A DNA stretch of 35,382 bases. Source: Dehalococcoidales bacterium. GTDB lineage: Bacteria > Chloroflexota > Dehalococcoidia > Dehalococcoidales > Fen-1064. Below the pieces are notes generated by a model, which searched no databases, was not told where the DNA came from, and saw only the letters and a program-made list of their open reading frames with translations. How positions within the stretch are numbered: position 1 is the stretch's first letter; each line of letters opens with the position of its first letter. A program made the translations under genes and the position numbers. Location of the stretch: positions 291,397 to 326,778 of the forward strand of contig CP070842.1 of assembly GCA_020342155.1 (NCBI GenBank), read 5' to 3'. This document shows positions 7,263-15,152 of this stretch, piece after piece.

Positions 7263-8282
7263 ATGGTTACGGCAACTCAGAAGGCCAGCATACTAGTCGT
7301 TGACGACGAAGCAATCATCAGAAAAACTCTCTCCAGGAAGCTGATGAAGGAGGGTTATCTTTGTACGGAAGCTGGTAGCGCCGACGAAGCAAAAGCGAGA
7401 CTAGAGGAAAGGGCCCCCGAACTGGCAATACTGGATATCAAGATGCCAGGAAAGCCAGGAAATGAACTGCTCTCCGAAATCAAACAAAGCCACCCCGAGA
7501 CAGCGGTTATTATGGCTACTGCTCTTACTGACATCGACATTGTCATCCAGTGTATGAAAGAAGGAGCTCACGACTATATAATCAAACCCTTCGACTTTGA
7601 TAAGGTTATGATAAGCATTGACCGGACTCTACGAATGAGAGATCTGGAGCTTGACATTAAGAGGTACCAGCAGCACCTGGAACAGGAAGTCAAAGACCAA
7701 ACACAGGAAATACGCAGGATATTTCTCGGTGCCATCGAATCTCTGGTGTTTGCGCTTGAAGCCAAAGACCCGTATACCGGGGGGCATTCTCGCAGAGTGA
7801 CCGATATAGCGCTTGCTATAGGTCAAAGACTGGACTTACCGACAGATATGCTAGACGACCTGCGCTGGGGGGCCTTACTCCATGACGTCGGGAAGATAGC
7901 GGTTGACTCGGCTATTCAGAACAAGCCAGGCAACCTGACTCCTGAAGAGTACGGACATGTCATGACCCACGCACTGGTAGGCCCTCGCATTGTCAAGCCG
8001 GTTGCCAATGAAAGGGTACTGGAAATAATCACCCATCACCATGCCCGCTATGATGGTAACGGACTTAATCAGGGCGTAGTCGGCGAGGATATACCCCTGG
8101 GAGCCAGAATACTGGCAGTGGCAGATACTTATGATGCCATGACCTCTGACCGCCCGTACCGTGATGCCATGCATCCTGACAATGTAATTAGCGAAATCGC
8201 AAAATGTGCTGGTACCCAGTTTGACCCAGCCGTGGTCGGAGCCTTTCTAAAAGTCCCGACTATAGAGATAATGCCAAAGTAG
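7263..8282 (+). CDS. Response regulator with HD-GYP-type output domain
   Basis: An N-terminal receiver has D58 in ILDIKMPG and K108 in IKPF. A helical linker (about 120-150) leads into an HD-GYP-type phosphohydrolase domain with HDVGK at 207-211, HH at 259-260, DGNG at 264-267 and the VADTYDAMTSDRPYR block at 286-300. HD-GYP proteins hydrolyse cyclic di-GMP. Here the signature HHExxDGxGYP reads HHAxxDGNGLN, so the glutamate and the YP are changed and activity is uncertain. It follows the lone receiver by 40 bases and is probably the output of the PAS-kinase operon. It could tie that sensor to surface behaviours such as the pili encoded downstream, but this is inference. Confidence 0.9.
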   Translation: MVTATQKASILVVDDEAIIRKTLSRKLMKEGYLCTEAGSADEAKARLEERAPELAILDIKMPGKPGNELLSEIKQSHPETAVIMATALTDIDIVIQCMKEGAHDYIIKPFDFDKVMISIDRTLRMRDLELDIKRYQQHLEQEVKDQTQEIRRIFLGAIESLVFALEAKDPYTGGHSRRVTDIALAIGQRLDLPTDMLDDLRWGALLHDVGKIAVDSAIQNKPGNLTPEEYGHVMTHALVGPRIVKPVANERVLEIITHHHARYDGNGLNQGVVGEDIPLGARILAVADTYDAMTSDRPYRDAMHPDNVISEIAKCAGTQFDPAVVGAFLKVPTIEIMPK

Positions 8283-8296
8283 GCTTGGAGTCACGG

Positions 8297-8316
8297 AGTA
8301 GTAAAAATCTACTACT
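8297..8316 (+). terminator. Short hairpin after the HD-GYP gene
   Basis: AGTAGTA and TACTACT form a 7-base stem with loop AAAATC just downstream of the stop codon. There is no clear T-run, so it may be a weak or Rho-assisted terminator. The following gene is convergent. Confidence 0.35.
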
Positions 8317-8398
8317 GTCCCCGGATTTCTTGAGTAGATAAAAAATGACGTTAAACATGACCGGACCCTATGCCCCCAGAGTCTCCTTAGTGTATATC

Positions 8399-8914
8399 TT
8401 AGCCGATGGTCTGATCCTGCTCCGCTCTTGACTTGTATTGCCTGCCATCCTGGTCCACTACTGCTACACACCACTCATGCTGCTTGGCCAATTCAACCTG
8501 ACCTGCCTCAATAACAAAAGCAAGCCAACCACTTATAATCGCTCCACTAGCAACAGTGGACGGTAATGTTAGTATCTCGTCCTTCCCGCAGATATCAAAC
8601 ACACGGCGGTCGTCCAGCCTGATTCTTGCATTACCTTGCCACGCTGTTCTGAGTTTTACTGGTGTGAGAGTGATGGTCCTATCTTCCCGGGCTGCCAGGA
8701 GGGCTTGACTCACCATCTCATCAGATTGAGACCTGTTTAGAATGGCGACGTTAAGTTTGATTACTATACATCCAGTAGAGTCCAGTAGATATGACCAATC
8801 TATAATATAAGGAGAAAGTTTGCCCCGACTCTTTATAATACGGGCTGCTACTGATGCTTCCAGCAACCCAGTCCTGATAGTGTCATTAACGCCAATAAGC
8901 GTCGTCCATCTCAT
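8399..8914 (-). CDS. Hypothetical protein, not recognised
   Basis: The product of about 171 residues starts MRWTTLIGVND. I choose the ATG at 8914 because GGAGG lies six bases upstream, whereas the longer frame starting at 8995 has an arginine-rich, unlikely N-terminus. The middle alternates strands and charged turns (for example ITLTPVKLRTAWQGNARIRLDD), there is no signal peptide and no convincing membrane helix, and the C-terminus is polar. I cannot assign a family. The good ribosome site and protein-like composition argue that it is real. It is convergent with the HD-GYP gene and followed upstream by a stretch of gene remnants, so it belongs to an accessory region. Confidence 0.5.
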   Translation of the reverse strand: MRWTTLIGVNDTIRTGLLEASVAARIIKSRGKLSPYIIDWSYLLDSTGCIVIKLNVAILNRSQSDEMVSQALLAAREDRTITLTPVKLRTAWQGNARIRLDDRRVFDICGKDEILTLPSTVASGAIISGWLAFVIEAGQVELAKQHEWCVAVVDQDGRQYKSRAEQDQTIG

Positions 8915-9033
8915 TCTACGCCTCCGGTATCTCCTTGTTGCCTCAGCGCCCTTCTCTTTATATAAGCAGCTACGTCTATCATTGACGCGTGTCACCTAAG
9001 TTGCCGATAACCTGCTATATTATACCCAGGCAC

Positions 9034-9216
9034 TCAAGGATGTTTCTCCACCTGCATGCAGATAAACGTTTCACTGTTTCTTATACCATCTATTTTACTT
9101 ATCTCGGTCTCTATAAACTGGTAAAGATCATTAATCGAATAGCACCACACGTAAGCCATGACATCGAATCGTCCGCTCGTAGCAGCTGTCCATCTTACCT
9201 TTTTGCTAGTACGCAG
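9034..9216 (-). pseudogene. Remnant of an Lrp/AsnC-type ligand-binding (RAM) domain
   Basis: A 60-codon stop-to-stop frame without a proper start reads VRWTAATSGRFDVMAYVW, then INDLYQFIETEISKIDGI and SETFICMQVEK before a TGA. This is the strand-helix pattern of the AsnC C-terminal domain: a GRFD-V turn, a helix ending in I-x-GI, then a T-x-T-like strand. The HTH half and the first strand of the domain are missing. I infer a decayed 3' fragment of a transcription regulator. Confidence 0.55.
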
Positions 9217-9325
9217 TTACTGTAAGGCTGACTGTATGTTCTCGTGACGCACATTTAGGGCAATAACAGCCTCTGCAGAATTCAGCCCCCTCTCGATTCT
9301 CGACTTGACACTTCGGGCATTTCAC
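9206..9325 (-). pseudogene. Small zinc-ribbon frame, probable gene fragment
   Basis: From GTG at 9325 the frame encodes 39 residues with CPKCQVENREGAEFCRGCYC and CPKC, the classic N-terminal double CxxC zinc ribbon that precedes longer proteins in many bacteria. It stops at 9206. The same frame is open further upstream to about 9386 with another CGH motif but no start codon. No Shine-Dalgarno sequence is visible. It is either a truncated zinc-ribbon protein or a very small gene. Confidence 0.4.
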
Positions 9326-9377
9326 AACGCACTCAGCAGTACTGGCTCGGTGCCCACAGTCTAGAGATAAACTAAGG

Positions 9378-9395
9378 TGATGTCAAGTGACATCA
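9378..9395. repeat. 7-base inverted repeat between the zinc-ribbon remnant and the dehydratase gene
   Basis: TGATGTC and GACATCA are exact reverse complements separated by AAGT. The shape recalls CRP/FNR-type operators, but the site lies downstream of the dehydratase-like gene and beside a remnant, so a current function is doubtful. Confidence 0.3.
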
Positions 9396-9438
9396 ATCGA
9401 ACGCTTCCTTCCTCCTTAGAGATAACAGGGCTATTTAT

Positions 9439-10923
9439 TTAACTAAGGGCTTCGCGGTCACCTCCGCTCATGCCGGCGATATACCTGACTAGCTTCTTTC
9501 TGGACTCAATGTCGTACTGGGTAGTAATGGCGATCTGCTCCATTATGGGCGAACCGCCGCCATGATAGGCCCCTAACCTGGCTGCACCTGAAGCTGTCGA
9601 ACACAGTGAGTCCTCCATATATCGCCAGAGTTGTGCCTGGTCTTCCGCCGACATATGAGGACTACGCGTGGTATACTTCAGCAGCAGGTCCTTGGTCTCC
9701 GGGTTGACAAACTCCCCCTCGTGTGGGAATGTCGCCGGAGCGCCACCGGATATAGCGCAGAGTATCTCGGCTTCACGGAAGACCGCTTCGCCGGTAAGGC
9801 AACGGCCGACATTACAGTAAATGGAATGTGGGATATAGGAACCAGGACCGTACGGTATGAATCCCTGGCCTGGCATAAATACCTCTGGTTTGCCGAGGTC
9901 GGAGGCTGTGTATCCGGCAGCATATCCCAGTTCGGTAACCATAATAATCTCGGCAAGCTGTTCACGGACGTGCGGTGCTCTCTGAATGTTGTTTACATCG
10001 GCAGCCAGGGCGGCTGTGCCCAGCAGGACATCTCCGAGGGCAGGTTTGCAGCCGGAGTAGGAATGACGGTGGAACAGGGCAAAGAGCAACGCCAGAGCAC
10101 CACCATGCTGCCACTCACCTGCCAGGAATACCCTTTCCCAGGGTATGAAACAGTCATCAAAAATCATATAAGAATCTGTGGCTCCCTGCATAAACCCACG
10201 CGGGAAATGCTGTCTGGGCCTGAAATTCCTGATGGTGACTGTCTGCTTCAGTCCTTCCCAATCGCCCGGTATGGCGAAGGCAACCGCGTAGTCCTTATCT
10301 TCAGCACGTAGTGCCCGGGTAGGCACTACCAGCACCTCATCGGCTACCGAGGCCTCAGAGATATGAACCTTGCAGCCACTGACCACAATGCCATCGCTAA
10401 GCCTCTCCTTGATACGTACATAGGCATCAGGGTTCGGCTGGTCAGCAGGCCTCAGCATCCTATCGCCTTTGACATCTGTCTGAGCGCAGCAACCCACCAG
10501 GTCCTCGGTCTGGAAGCGGGTAAGCCACTTTTTGAAGTTCTCATGGTACTCGGTGGAGCCATTGTTCGATTTGTCCGCCTCGTAGGATACGTTGTAGATG
10601 GAGTTGGTGGCGTCGATACCCATACACCGCTGGATGCAACCGGCTACCTTCTGACAATACATACGGGTCATGTCCTGTTTCATGTGCAGGTCTTCCGTAT
10701 TCTGGTGGATGTGGTTGAAGCGGTTAATCCGCTCACCGGTGAGATGGGAGATTGCGGTGCACAGGTCCTGGTTCTCCGGTCTGGCAGCTTCCTCGAACGT
10801 GGTACCGATGGTATTAAGGCAGTCCATCTGGCGCTCATCCGTTCGGTCGATTAATTCACCGTCGAGGTAAATATTCCGCCTCATCTTTGATAGGCCTTGG
10901 ATATACTGCTCCTTTGTCCTCAT
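9439..10923 (-). CDS. 4-hydroxybutyryl-CoA dehydratase-family (HpaB superfamily) flavoprotein
   Basis: The 494-residue protein belongs to the HpaB/4-hydroxybutyryl-CoA dehydratase superfamily. Unlike plain HpaB monooxygenases it keeps the four [4Fe-4S] ligands known from AbfD: C96 and C100 (CxxxC in GCIQRC), then H285 and C292 with seven-residue spacing (HRHSYSGC), followed by a lysine. AbfD dehydrates 4-hydroxybutyryl-CoA through a ketyl radical using FAD and the cluster, and also isomerises vinylacetyl-CoA. The length fits that family. AGGAGG lies four to five bases before the ATG. No CoA-transferase, succinate-semialdehyde or other GABA-fermentation gene is adjacent, so the true acyl-CoA substrate is open. 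The gene stands alone between decayed fragments, consistent with an accessory gene. Confidence 0.85.
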   Translation of the reverse strand: MRTKEQYIQGLSKMRRNIYLDGELIDRTDERQMDCLNTIGTTFEEAARPENQDLCTAISHLTGERINRFNHIHQNTEDLHMKQDMTRMYCQKVAGCIQRCMGIDATNSIYNVSYEADKSNNGSTEYHENFKKWLTRFQTEDLVGCCAQTDVKGDRMLRPADQPNPDAYVRIKERLSDGIVVSGCKVHISEASVADEVLVVPTRALRAEDKDYAVAFAIPGDWEGLKQTVTIRNFRPRQHFPRGFMQGATDSYMIFDDCFIPWERVFLAGEWQHGGALALLFALFHRHSYSGCKPALGDVLLGTAALAADVNNIQRAPHVREQLAEIIMVTELGYAAGYTASDLGKPEVFMPGQGFIPYGPGSYIPHSIYCNVGRCLTGEAVFREAEILCAISGGAPATFPHEGEFVNPETKDLLLKYTTRSPHMSAEDQAQLWRYMEDSLCSTASGAARLGAYHGGGSPIMEQIAITTQYDIESRKKLVRYIAGMSGGDREALS

Positions 10924-11130
10924 TTTTCCTCCTTACTTAATGAGTGACTCGCTTGAGTCCCTAATATTACTTAGCGGTGACTAAATAGTTGCCATTATAA
11001 TACAACCTTCCGATAAAAATGTCATTCAGGTGACCCACCCCTGGCAATCAGCCCGGGTAAGATATTGGATTTCGGACGGACAGAAAGTTGGTTTTGTAGG
11101 GGTGGGAATGCCCGGACGATAGGAGGTGGC

Positions 11131-11283
11131 TCAACTCGGACCAATATACTTGGTCATTTGCTCATCGGGAACAGGATAGGAGGCCATACGAATGGTCTCA
11201 ACATCCCATAAAGTGTGGTCACTCGGTTCATGATACTTGGCCCCCAGTCGCTTGTTGAAATAGGGTGTGGATGTAAGAATGAA
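11131..11283 (-). pseudogene. Unidentified 3' gene remnant
   Basis: A 50-codon stop-to-stop frame with no usable start reads TPYFNKRLGAKYHEPSDH, then WDVETIRMASYPVPDEQM and KYIGPS before a TGA. Composition is strongly protein-like and unlike the surrounding non-coding sequence. I cannot name the family. It lies upstream of the dehydratase-like gene on the same strand, so it may be the tail of a lost operon partner. Confidence 0.4.
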
Positions 11284-11350
11284 CTAAGCCAGATATAGCC
11301 TTGCAGCCCAGAGAAGGGTTCAATTTAGAGGGGATAGCGGGGCTAACAAT

Positions 11351-11593
11351 ATGGCACGTGATTATAAACATAGCCCAGTACTGACAGTGGGAGAGGTAGC
11401 CTATTTTCTCAGTGTCCAGGCCGACACTGTGAAGTGGTGGAGTGAACTAAGTGTATCACATAGCTACCGGATTGAGCCCACTGGGTGGCTGACGGTTCAG
11501 GTTGGAAGAAGGAATGAGCCCAGCCGCAACTCCTCTTTACCAGTAGCCAGGGTTATAGAGGCTGCGATAGTGGAGAAACAAGTTGGCTATTGA
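11351..11593 (+). pseudogene. Frameshifted BldC/MerR-like HTH gene
   Basis: The reading frame gives 80 residues that begin like a small HTH family (SPVLTVGEVAYFLSVQADTVKWWS then SYRIEP), the same family as the intact protein at 23238-23495. The family wing is G-D-R-R-F-R-R-E-D. Here that wing appears one frame over at about 11487-11510 as G-G-stop-R-F-R-L-E-E, with TGA at 11490-11492 where CGA would encode arginine. So a one-base shift and a nonsense change appear to have destroyed the wing. The residual frame runs into the start of pilB. It may still be translated as a short, altered protein. Confidence 0.6.
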
Positions 11594-13289
11594 AAGATTA
11601 CAGACACCTACTGAGAACGTAATGCGTAAGCCTATCGGTCAGCTGTTGGTCGAGGAGGGGCTGATTACGCAGGAGCAGCTTGCGGATGCCCTGAAACTGC
11701 AGCGGAAGCAGACTGGGAAGCTCGGCGAGATTCTGGTAAGCCAGGGCATGGTTACCGCCGAAGACATGGCGGCAGTATACAGCATCCAGATGAATCTGCC
11801 ACTAGTCGACCTGAAGAAACACGTAGTGCAGCCTGATGCCTTGAAATTAGTCCCGGAGGATATGGCCAGAAAATTTACGCTTATTCCGCTTGAAGTAGTC
11901 GGTGATGCACTTGTAGTGGTCATGGCCTATCCCGACAATATCCGTGCTATCCGTGACATCAGGGCGCAGACGGCGATGAGGATAGAGGTAGCCCTGGGTG
12001 TTCCTTCTGATATTGAACGGGCGATAGACTTTAGCTATCGGTCCAGTAGTGAAATAGAGAAGCAGGTAAGTCAGTTTACCAAGCCCGTTAATGAGGAGTC
12101 AGTCTTAACTTCGAAGGTAATTGCCAATACGCCGATTGCACAGAGTCTGGACCTGCTTATCAAGCAGGCGGTTCGTGACAGGGCCTCGGATATTCACCTT
12201 GAACCAAACGAGCACGGGCTACGTGTCCGTTACCGCATTGATGGAATCTTGCACAATATGTTCTCCCTGCCGGTGGCTGCCCACGTACCCCTTCTATCCC
12301 GGATAAAAATCCTCGCTGAAATGAACATCGCGGAGCAACGACGCCCCCAGGATGGCCAGTTCTCCATTAAGGTGGGGAATAGGGATGTCGACATTCGGTC
12401 TGCCACTATGGCGACAGCCTATGGTGAACGGGTAACTCTGCGGATTCTTGATAAGTCGCTCTCACTTTTCACCCTGTCCGAGCTTGGTTTCCGCCCTGAT
12501 ACTCTCAAGAAATACCAGGCACTGCTGAAGAGCCCGTATGGTCTGATATTGGTTGGTGGGCCCACAGGTTCGGGCAAGACGACTACCCTCTATGCGTCGA
12601 TTAATGAGATTGACCGAGATGGGAACAACATCCTCACAATTGAGGACCCCATTGAATACCGGTTCCCAGATATCAGTCAGACACAGGTCAATCCCAAGGC
12701 TGGCATTACCTATGCCAGTGGACTGCGGGCTATTGTACGGCATGACCCCGACATTGTTCTGGTAGGCGAAATACGGGATAGAGATACAGCAGAGACGGCA
12801 GTCCAGGCGGCCCTCACCGGGCACCTGGTATTAGCCTCGATACATGCTAACGATGCTGTCAGTATGGTTTTTCGGCTGATGGACCTGGGTGTCGAATCGT
12901 ATCTTATCTCTTCAACGCTCGCCGGTATTATTTCTCAGCGTATGATTCGCCGTATCTGCCCTTATTGCCGCGCTCCATCGGATCTGACGATAGAAGAACG
13001 AGTTGCCTACTCTACGGTGATGGGAGATGAAACAGCTACATTCTTTGGTGGCACTGGGTGCAAGACGTGCGCTAATACCGGCTACCGGGGACGCACCGGT
13101 ATTTTTGAGCTCCTGGTTATGAGTGAGAGGCTTCGGAGATTATTACTCACCAACATTAGCGCCGATGATATCAGGGCTGAGGCAGTCGAGGAAGGAATGG
13201 TAACAATGAAGCGTGACGGTATGCTGAAGGTAAAAGAGGGTGTTACGTCGGTGAGTGAAGTAGTACGTAGTGTCATGTCCATCGCCTAA
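11583..13289 (+). CDS. pilB: Type IV pilus / type II secretion assembly ATPase (PilB/GspE)
   Basis: This hexameric ATPase powers pilin polymerisation at the inner membrane. An N-terminal GspE_N domain (about 18-150) contains the GQLLVEEGLITQEQL motif. The ATPase core has Walker A GPTGSGKT at 326-333, an acidic IEDPIEY box, Walker B DIVLVGEIRD near 391, the His box HLVLASIHAND, and a zinc site C459-x2-C462 with C493-x2-C496. The length of 568 is typical. The TTG at 11583 has a GGAG seven bases upstream but overlaps the decayed HTH frame. The ATG at 11622 (residue 14) begins exactly where the family usually starts and is a reasonable alternative. It is the first gene of the pilus operon, 27 bases before pilC. 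The set could equally be called a T2SS-like pseudopilus. No PilT or prepilin peptidase is in the window. Confidence 0.95.
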   Translation: MAIERLQTPTENVMRKPIGQLLVEEGLITQEQLADALKLQRKQTGKLGEILVSQGMVTAEDMAAVYSIQMNLPLVDLKKHVVQPDALKLVPEDMARKFTLIPLEVVGDALVVVMAYPDNIRAIRDIRAQTAMRIEVALGVPSDIERAIDFSYRSSSEIEKQVSQFTKPVNEESVLTSKVIANTPIAQSLDLLIKQAVRDRASDIHLEPNEHGLRVRYRIDGILHNMFSLPVAAHVPLLSRIKILAEMNIAEQRRPQDGQFSIKVGNRDVDIRSATMATAYGERVTLRILDKSLSLFTLSELGFRPDTLKKYQALLKSPYGLILVGGPTGSGKTTTLYASINEIDRDGNNILTIEDPIEYRFPDISQTQVNPKAGITYASGLRAIVRHDPDIVLVGEIRDRDTAETAVQAALTGHLVLASIHANDAVSMVFRLMDLGVESYLISSTLAGIISQRMIRRICPYCRAPSDLTIEERVAYSTVMGDETATFFGGTGCKTCANTGYRGRTGIFELLVMSERLRRLLLTNISADDIRAEAVEEGMVTMKRDGMLKVKEGVTSVSEVVRSVMSIA

Positions 13290-13316
13290 TGGTAAACAAT
13301 CAACTAGGAGGGAATT

Positions 13317-14528
13317 TTGATATACGAATACACAGCCTATACTGCAGAAAGAAAGACTGTTAAAGGTACGATTGACGGTACGTCTGAAGCTATGGCGGAG
13401 GATGCTCTGTACCGGGCAGGGTACCAGCGTATTCTCAGCCTGACAGCAGTACGCCCCAAAACAAGCTTCCGACAAATGATGCCCAGCATCTTTGGGGTAA
13501 AGGGCCAGGATGTAATCGACTTTTCACGTGAACTGGCCTCACTGATTGAAGCTGGTGTTACTATCCTCAACGCGCTGCAGCTACTGGAGGACCAGTCCAC
13601 CCGCCCTGCTTTCAAGAAGATTATCACCGAGTTGGTAAATGAGCTTCGGGGAGGTAGTTCTTTCTCGGCGGCGATTAGTAAGTACCCGCAAGTATTCTCT
13701 GGTACCTACCGCCAGGTGATGAAGGCGAGCGAACAATCAGGAAGCCTCGAAGCGGGCCTGAGACACATAGCTGCTTACATGGACAAACAGGCGGCAACGA
13801 AGAAGAAGATTAGGGGTGCCCTCGCATATCCCAGCCTGATAGCCGTGATGGGGCTTGGCGTATCCATCGTGCTGATTACGGTAGCCTTACCACCTCTGGT
13901 CGACATGTTCTCATCACTTGATGCTGAATTACCTTTAATGACAAGAATTCTGATTGGTGTTTCAGATTTTCTGATAGATTACAAACTCCATATTCTGGGA
14001 GCCCTGGTTGTATTTGCCGGTCTGTTTGGTGTTTGTATCAGGATGCCAGCCCTTAAGCTGACCTTTGATAGATTACTGTTACGGCTGCCAATAATAGGTT
14101 CCATCATTTTGCAGCGTAACATGTACCACTTCTGCCACACGACGGGAATGCTACTGAAGGCCGGGCTGCAGTTGCCGGAGATAATGAACATTGTGATCCC
14201 GTCTATCGGGAACAGTGTTATCCATCAGGCTCTGGTAGAACTGAGGGACAGGCTGGTTCAGGGACAAGGCCTGTCTCAACCGATGGCGGAGATCGGGTTA
14301 TTTCCCAAAATCCTGGTGGAGATGGTAGCGGTGGGAGAAAAGACCGGTGACCTGGAAGGCATGGTTTCCAACATCGCTGACCGCTTTGAGTATAGTGTTG
14401 AACAGAGAATTTCCGGCATGGTAAAGATGATAGAGCCCGCTATGACACTGGCCGCCGGATTGATGGTCGGTTTCGTGGCTCTTTCTTTTATTGGGCCATT
14501 GTACTCCATCGTGGGATCTATGGAGTAA
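13317..14528 (+). CDS. pilC: Type IV pilus inner-membrane platform protein (PilC/GspF)
   Basis: The 403-residue polytopic protein has two T2SF domains (about 65-190 and 265-390) and three membrane segments near 172-197, 223-243 and 375-398. Motifs FSRELASLIEAGVTILNAL and CHTTGMLLKAGLQLPEIM are typical. It forms the platform on which the PilB ATPase acts. The start is TTG at 13317 with AGGAGG five bases upstream. It is tightly packed after pilB and 56 bases before the PilO-like gene. Confidence 0.95.
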   Translation: MIYEYTAYTAERKTVKGTIDGTSEAMAEDALYRAGYQRILSLTAVRPKTSFRQMMPSIFGVKGQDVIDFSRELASLIEAGVTILNALQLLEDQSTRPAFKKIITELVNELRGGSSFSAAISKYPQVFSGTYRQVMKASEQSGSLEAGLRHIAAYMDKQAATKKKIRGALAYPSLIAVMGLGVSIVLITVALPPLVDMFSSLDAELPLMTRILIGVSDFLIDYKLHILGALVVFAGLFGVCIRMPALKLTFDRLLLRLPIIGSIILQRNMYHFCHTTGMLLKAGLQLPEIMNIVIPSIGNSVIHQALVELRDRLVQGQGLSQPMAEIGLFPKILVEMVAVGEKTGDLEGMVSNIADRFEYSVEQRISGMVKMIEPAMTLAAGLMVGFVALSFIGPLYSIVGSME

Positions 14529-14584
14529 TCGTGATAAAGAAGAGAACGGGGTCTATGAAAACCTGAGATACAAGGGGGTATTGT

Positions 14585-15142
14585 ATGAACAAAATAGCCG
14601 TTGCTGTTGTAGTCGTTGTCCTGCTGGCGGTCTATGGTGTATTGGCCTTGGACTATATCAGGCAGGGCCCGGAGCAGGACCGCCTGCTTTCTGAAATCGA
14701 AGAAATCGACCAATCAATGCAGGCACTAGAGGAGTCTCCTTCGGATCTCCTTGAGGAGTTGGCGATGGTCCAGGCTAGTCTGGCGGCTGAGCAGGCGACG
14801 ATTCCTGACGAGATTAACAGCAGTGATGTCATCGAAGCTATTCTCAGCTTGGCCCAGGAGGCCGGGGTCAAAGCTGTGCCCTTTGTTACTGACCCGTGGA
14901 CAACGACAACCATTGGCGAGGGTACCTATCGTATTTTCCGGATTAGTATCGGAGTTGAAGGAGCTTTTGTACAGGTAAGTGACTTCATTAGCCGTCTGGA
15001 GAACGGGGAGTTCAATACTCTTTCAGTGGAACAATTAAGCATTACTGTAGCTGGTGACGAGGGAGAAGTCTACACCGGGGGGGGCACACCTGTCTTAGCT
15101 GAGCTGGATTTGGTTGTCATAGCTCAATTCCTCACCAATTAG
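14585..15142 (+). CDS. PilO-like pilus alignment-complex protein
   Basis: This is a 185-residue bitopic protein. A short cytoplasmic start is followed by a membrane helix (about 4-23), a coiled-coil (about 28-75), and a C-terminal domain with alternating strands consistent with the ferredoxin-like fold of PilO/GspM. Such proteins join PilN and PilM in the alignment complex that connects the platform to the envelope. Sequence similarity in this family is low, so the call rests on architecture and position. Unusually it precedes the PilM-PilN gene instead of following it. The gap to that gene is 10 bases. Confidence 0.65.
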   Translation: MNKIAVAVVVVVLLAVYGVLALDYIRQGPEQDRLLSEIEEIDQSMQALEESPSDLLEELAMVQASLAAEQATIPDEINSSDVIEAILSLAQEAGVKAVPFVTDPWTTTTIGEGTYRIFRISIGVEGAFVQVSDFISRLENGEFNTLSVEQLSITVAGDEGEVYTGGGTPVLAELDLVVIAQFLTN

Positions 15143-15152
15143 GGAGATAGAG

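Noticed and set aside
8989..9225. A 78-codon plus-strand open frame in the remnant region
   Set aside because: The opposite strand shows the Lrp-type pattern, while this frame has an unlikely composition and no ribosome site.
9631..10854. Plus-strand open frames of 226 and 163 codons opposite the dehydratase-like gene
   Set aside because: The minus strand holds conserved Fe-S ligand motifs in full length. The opposite frames have no recognisable motifs.
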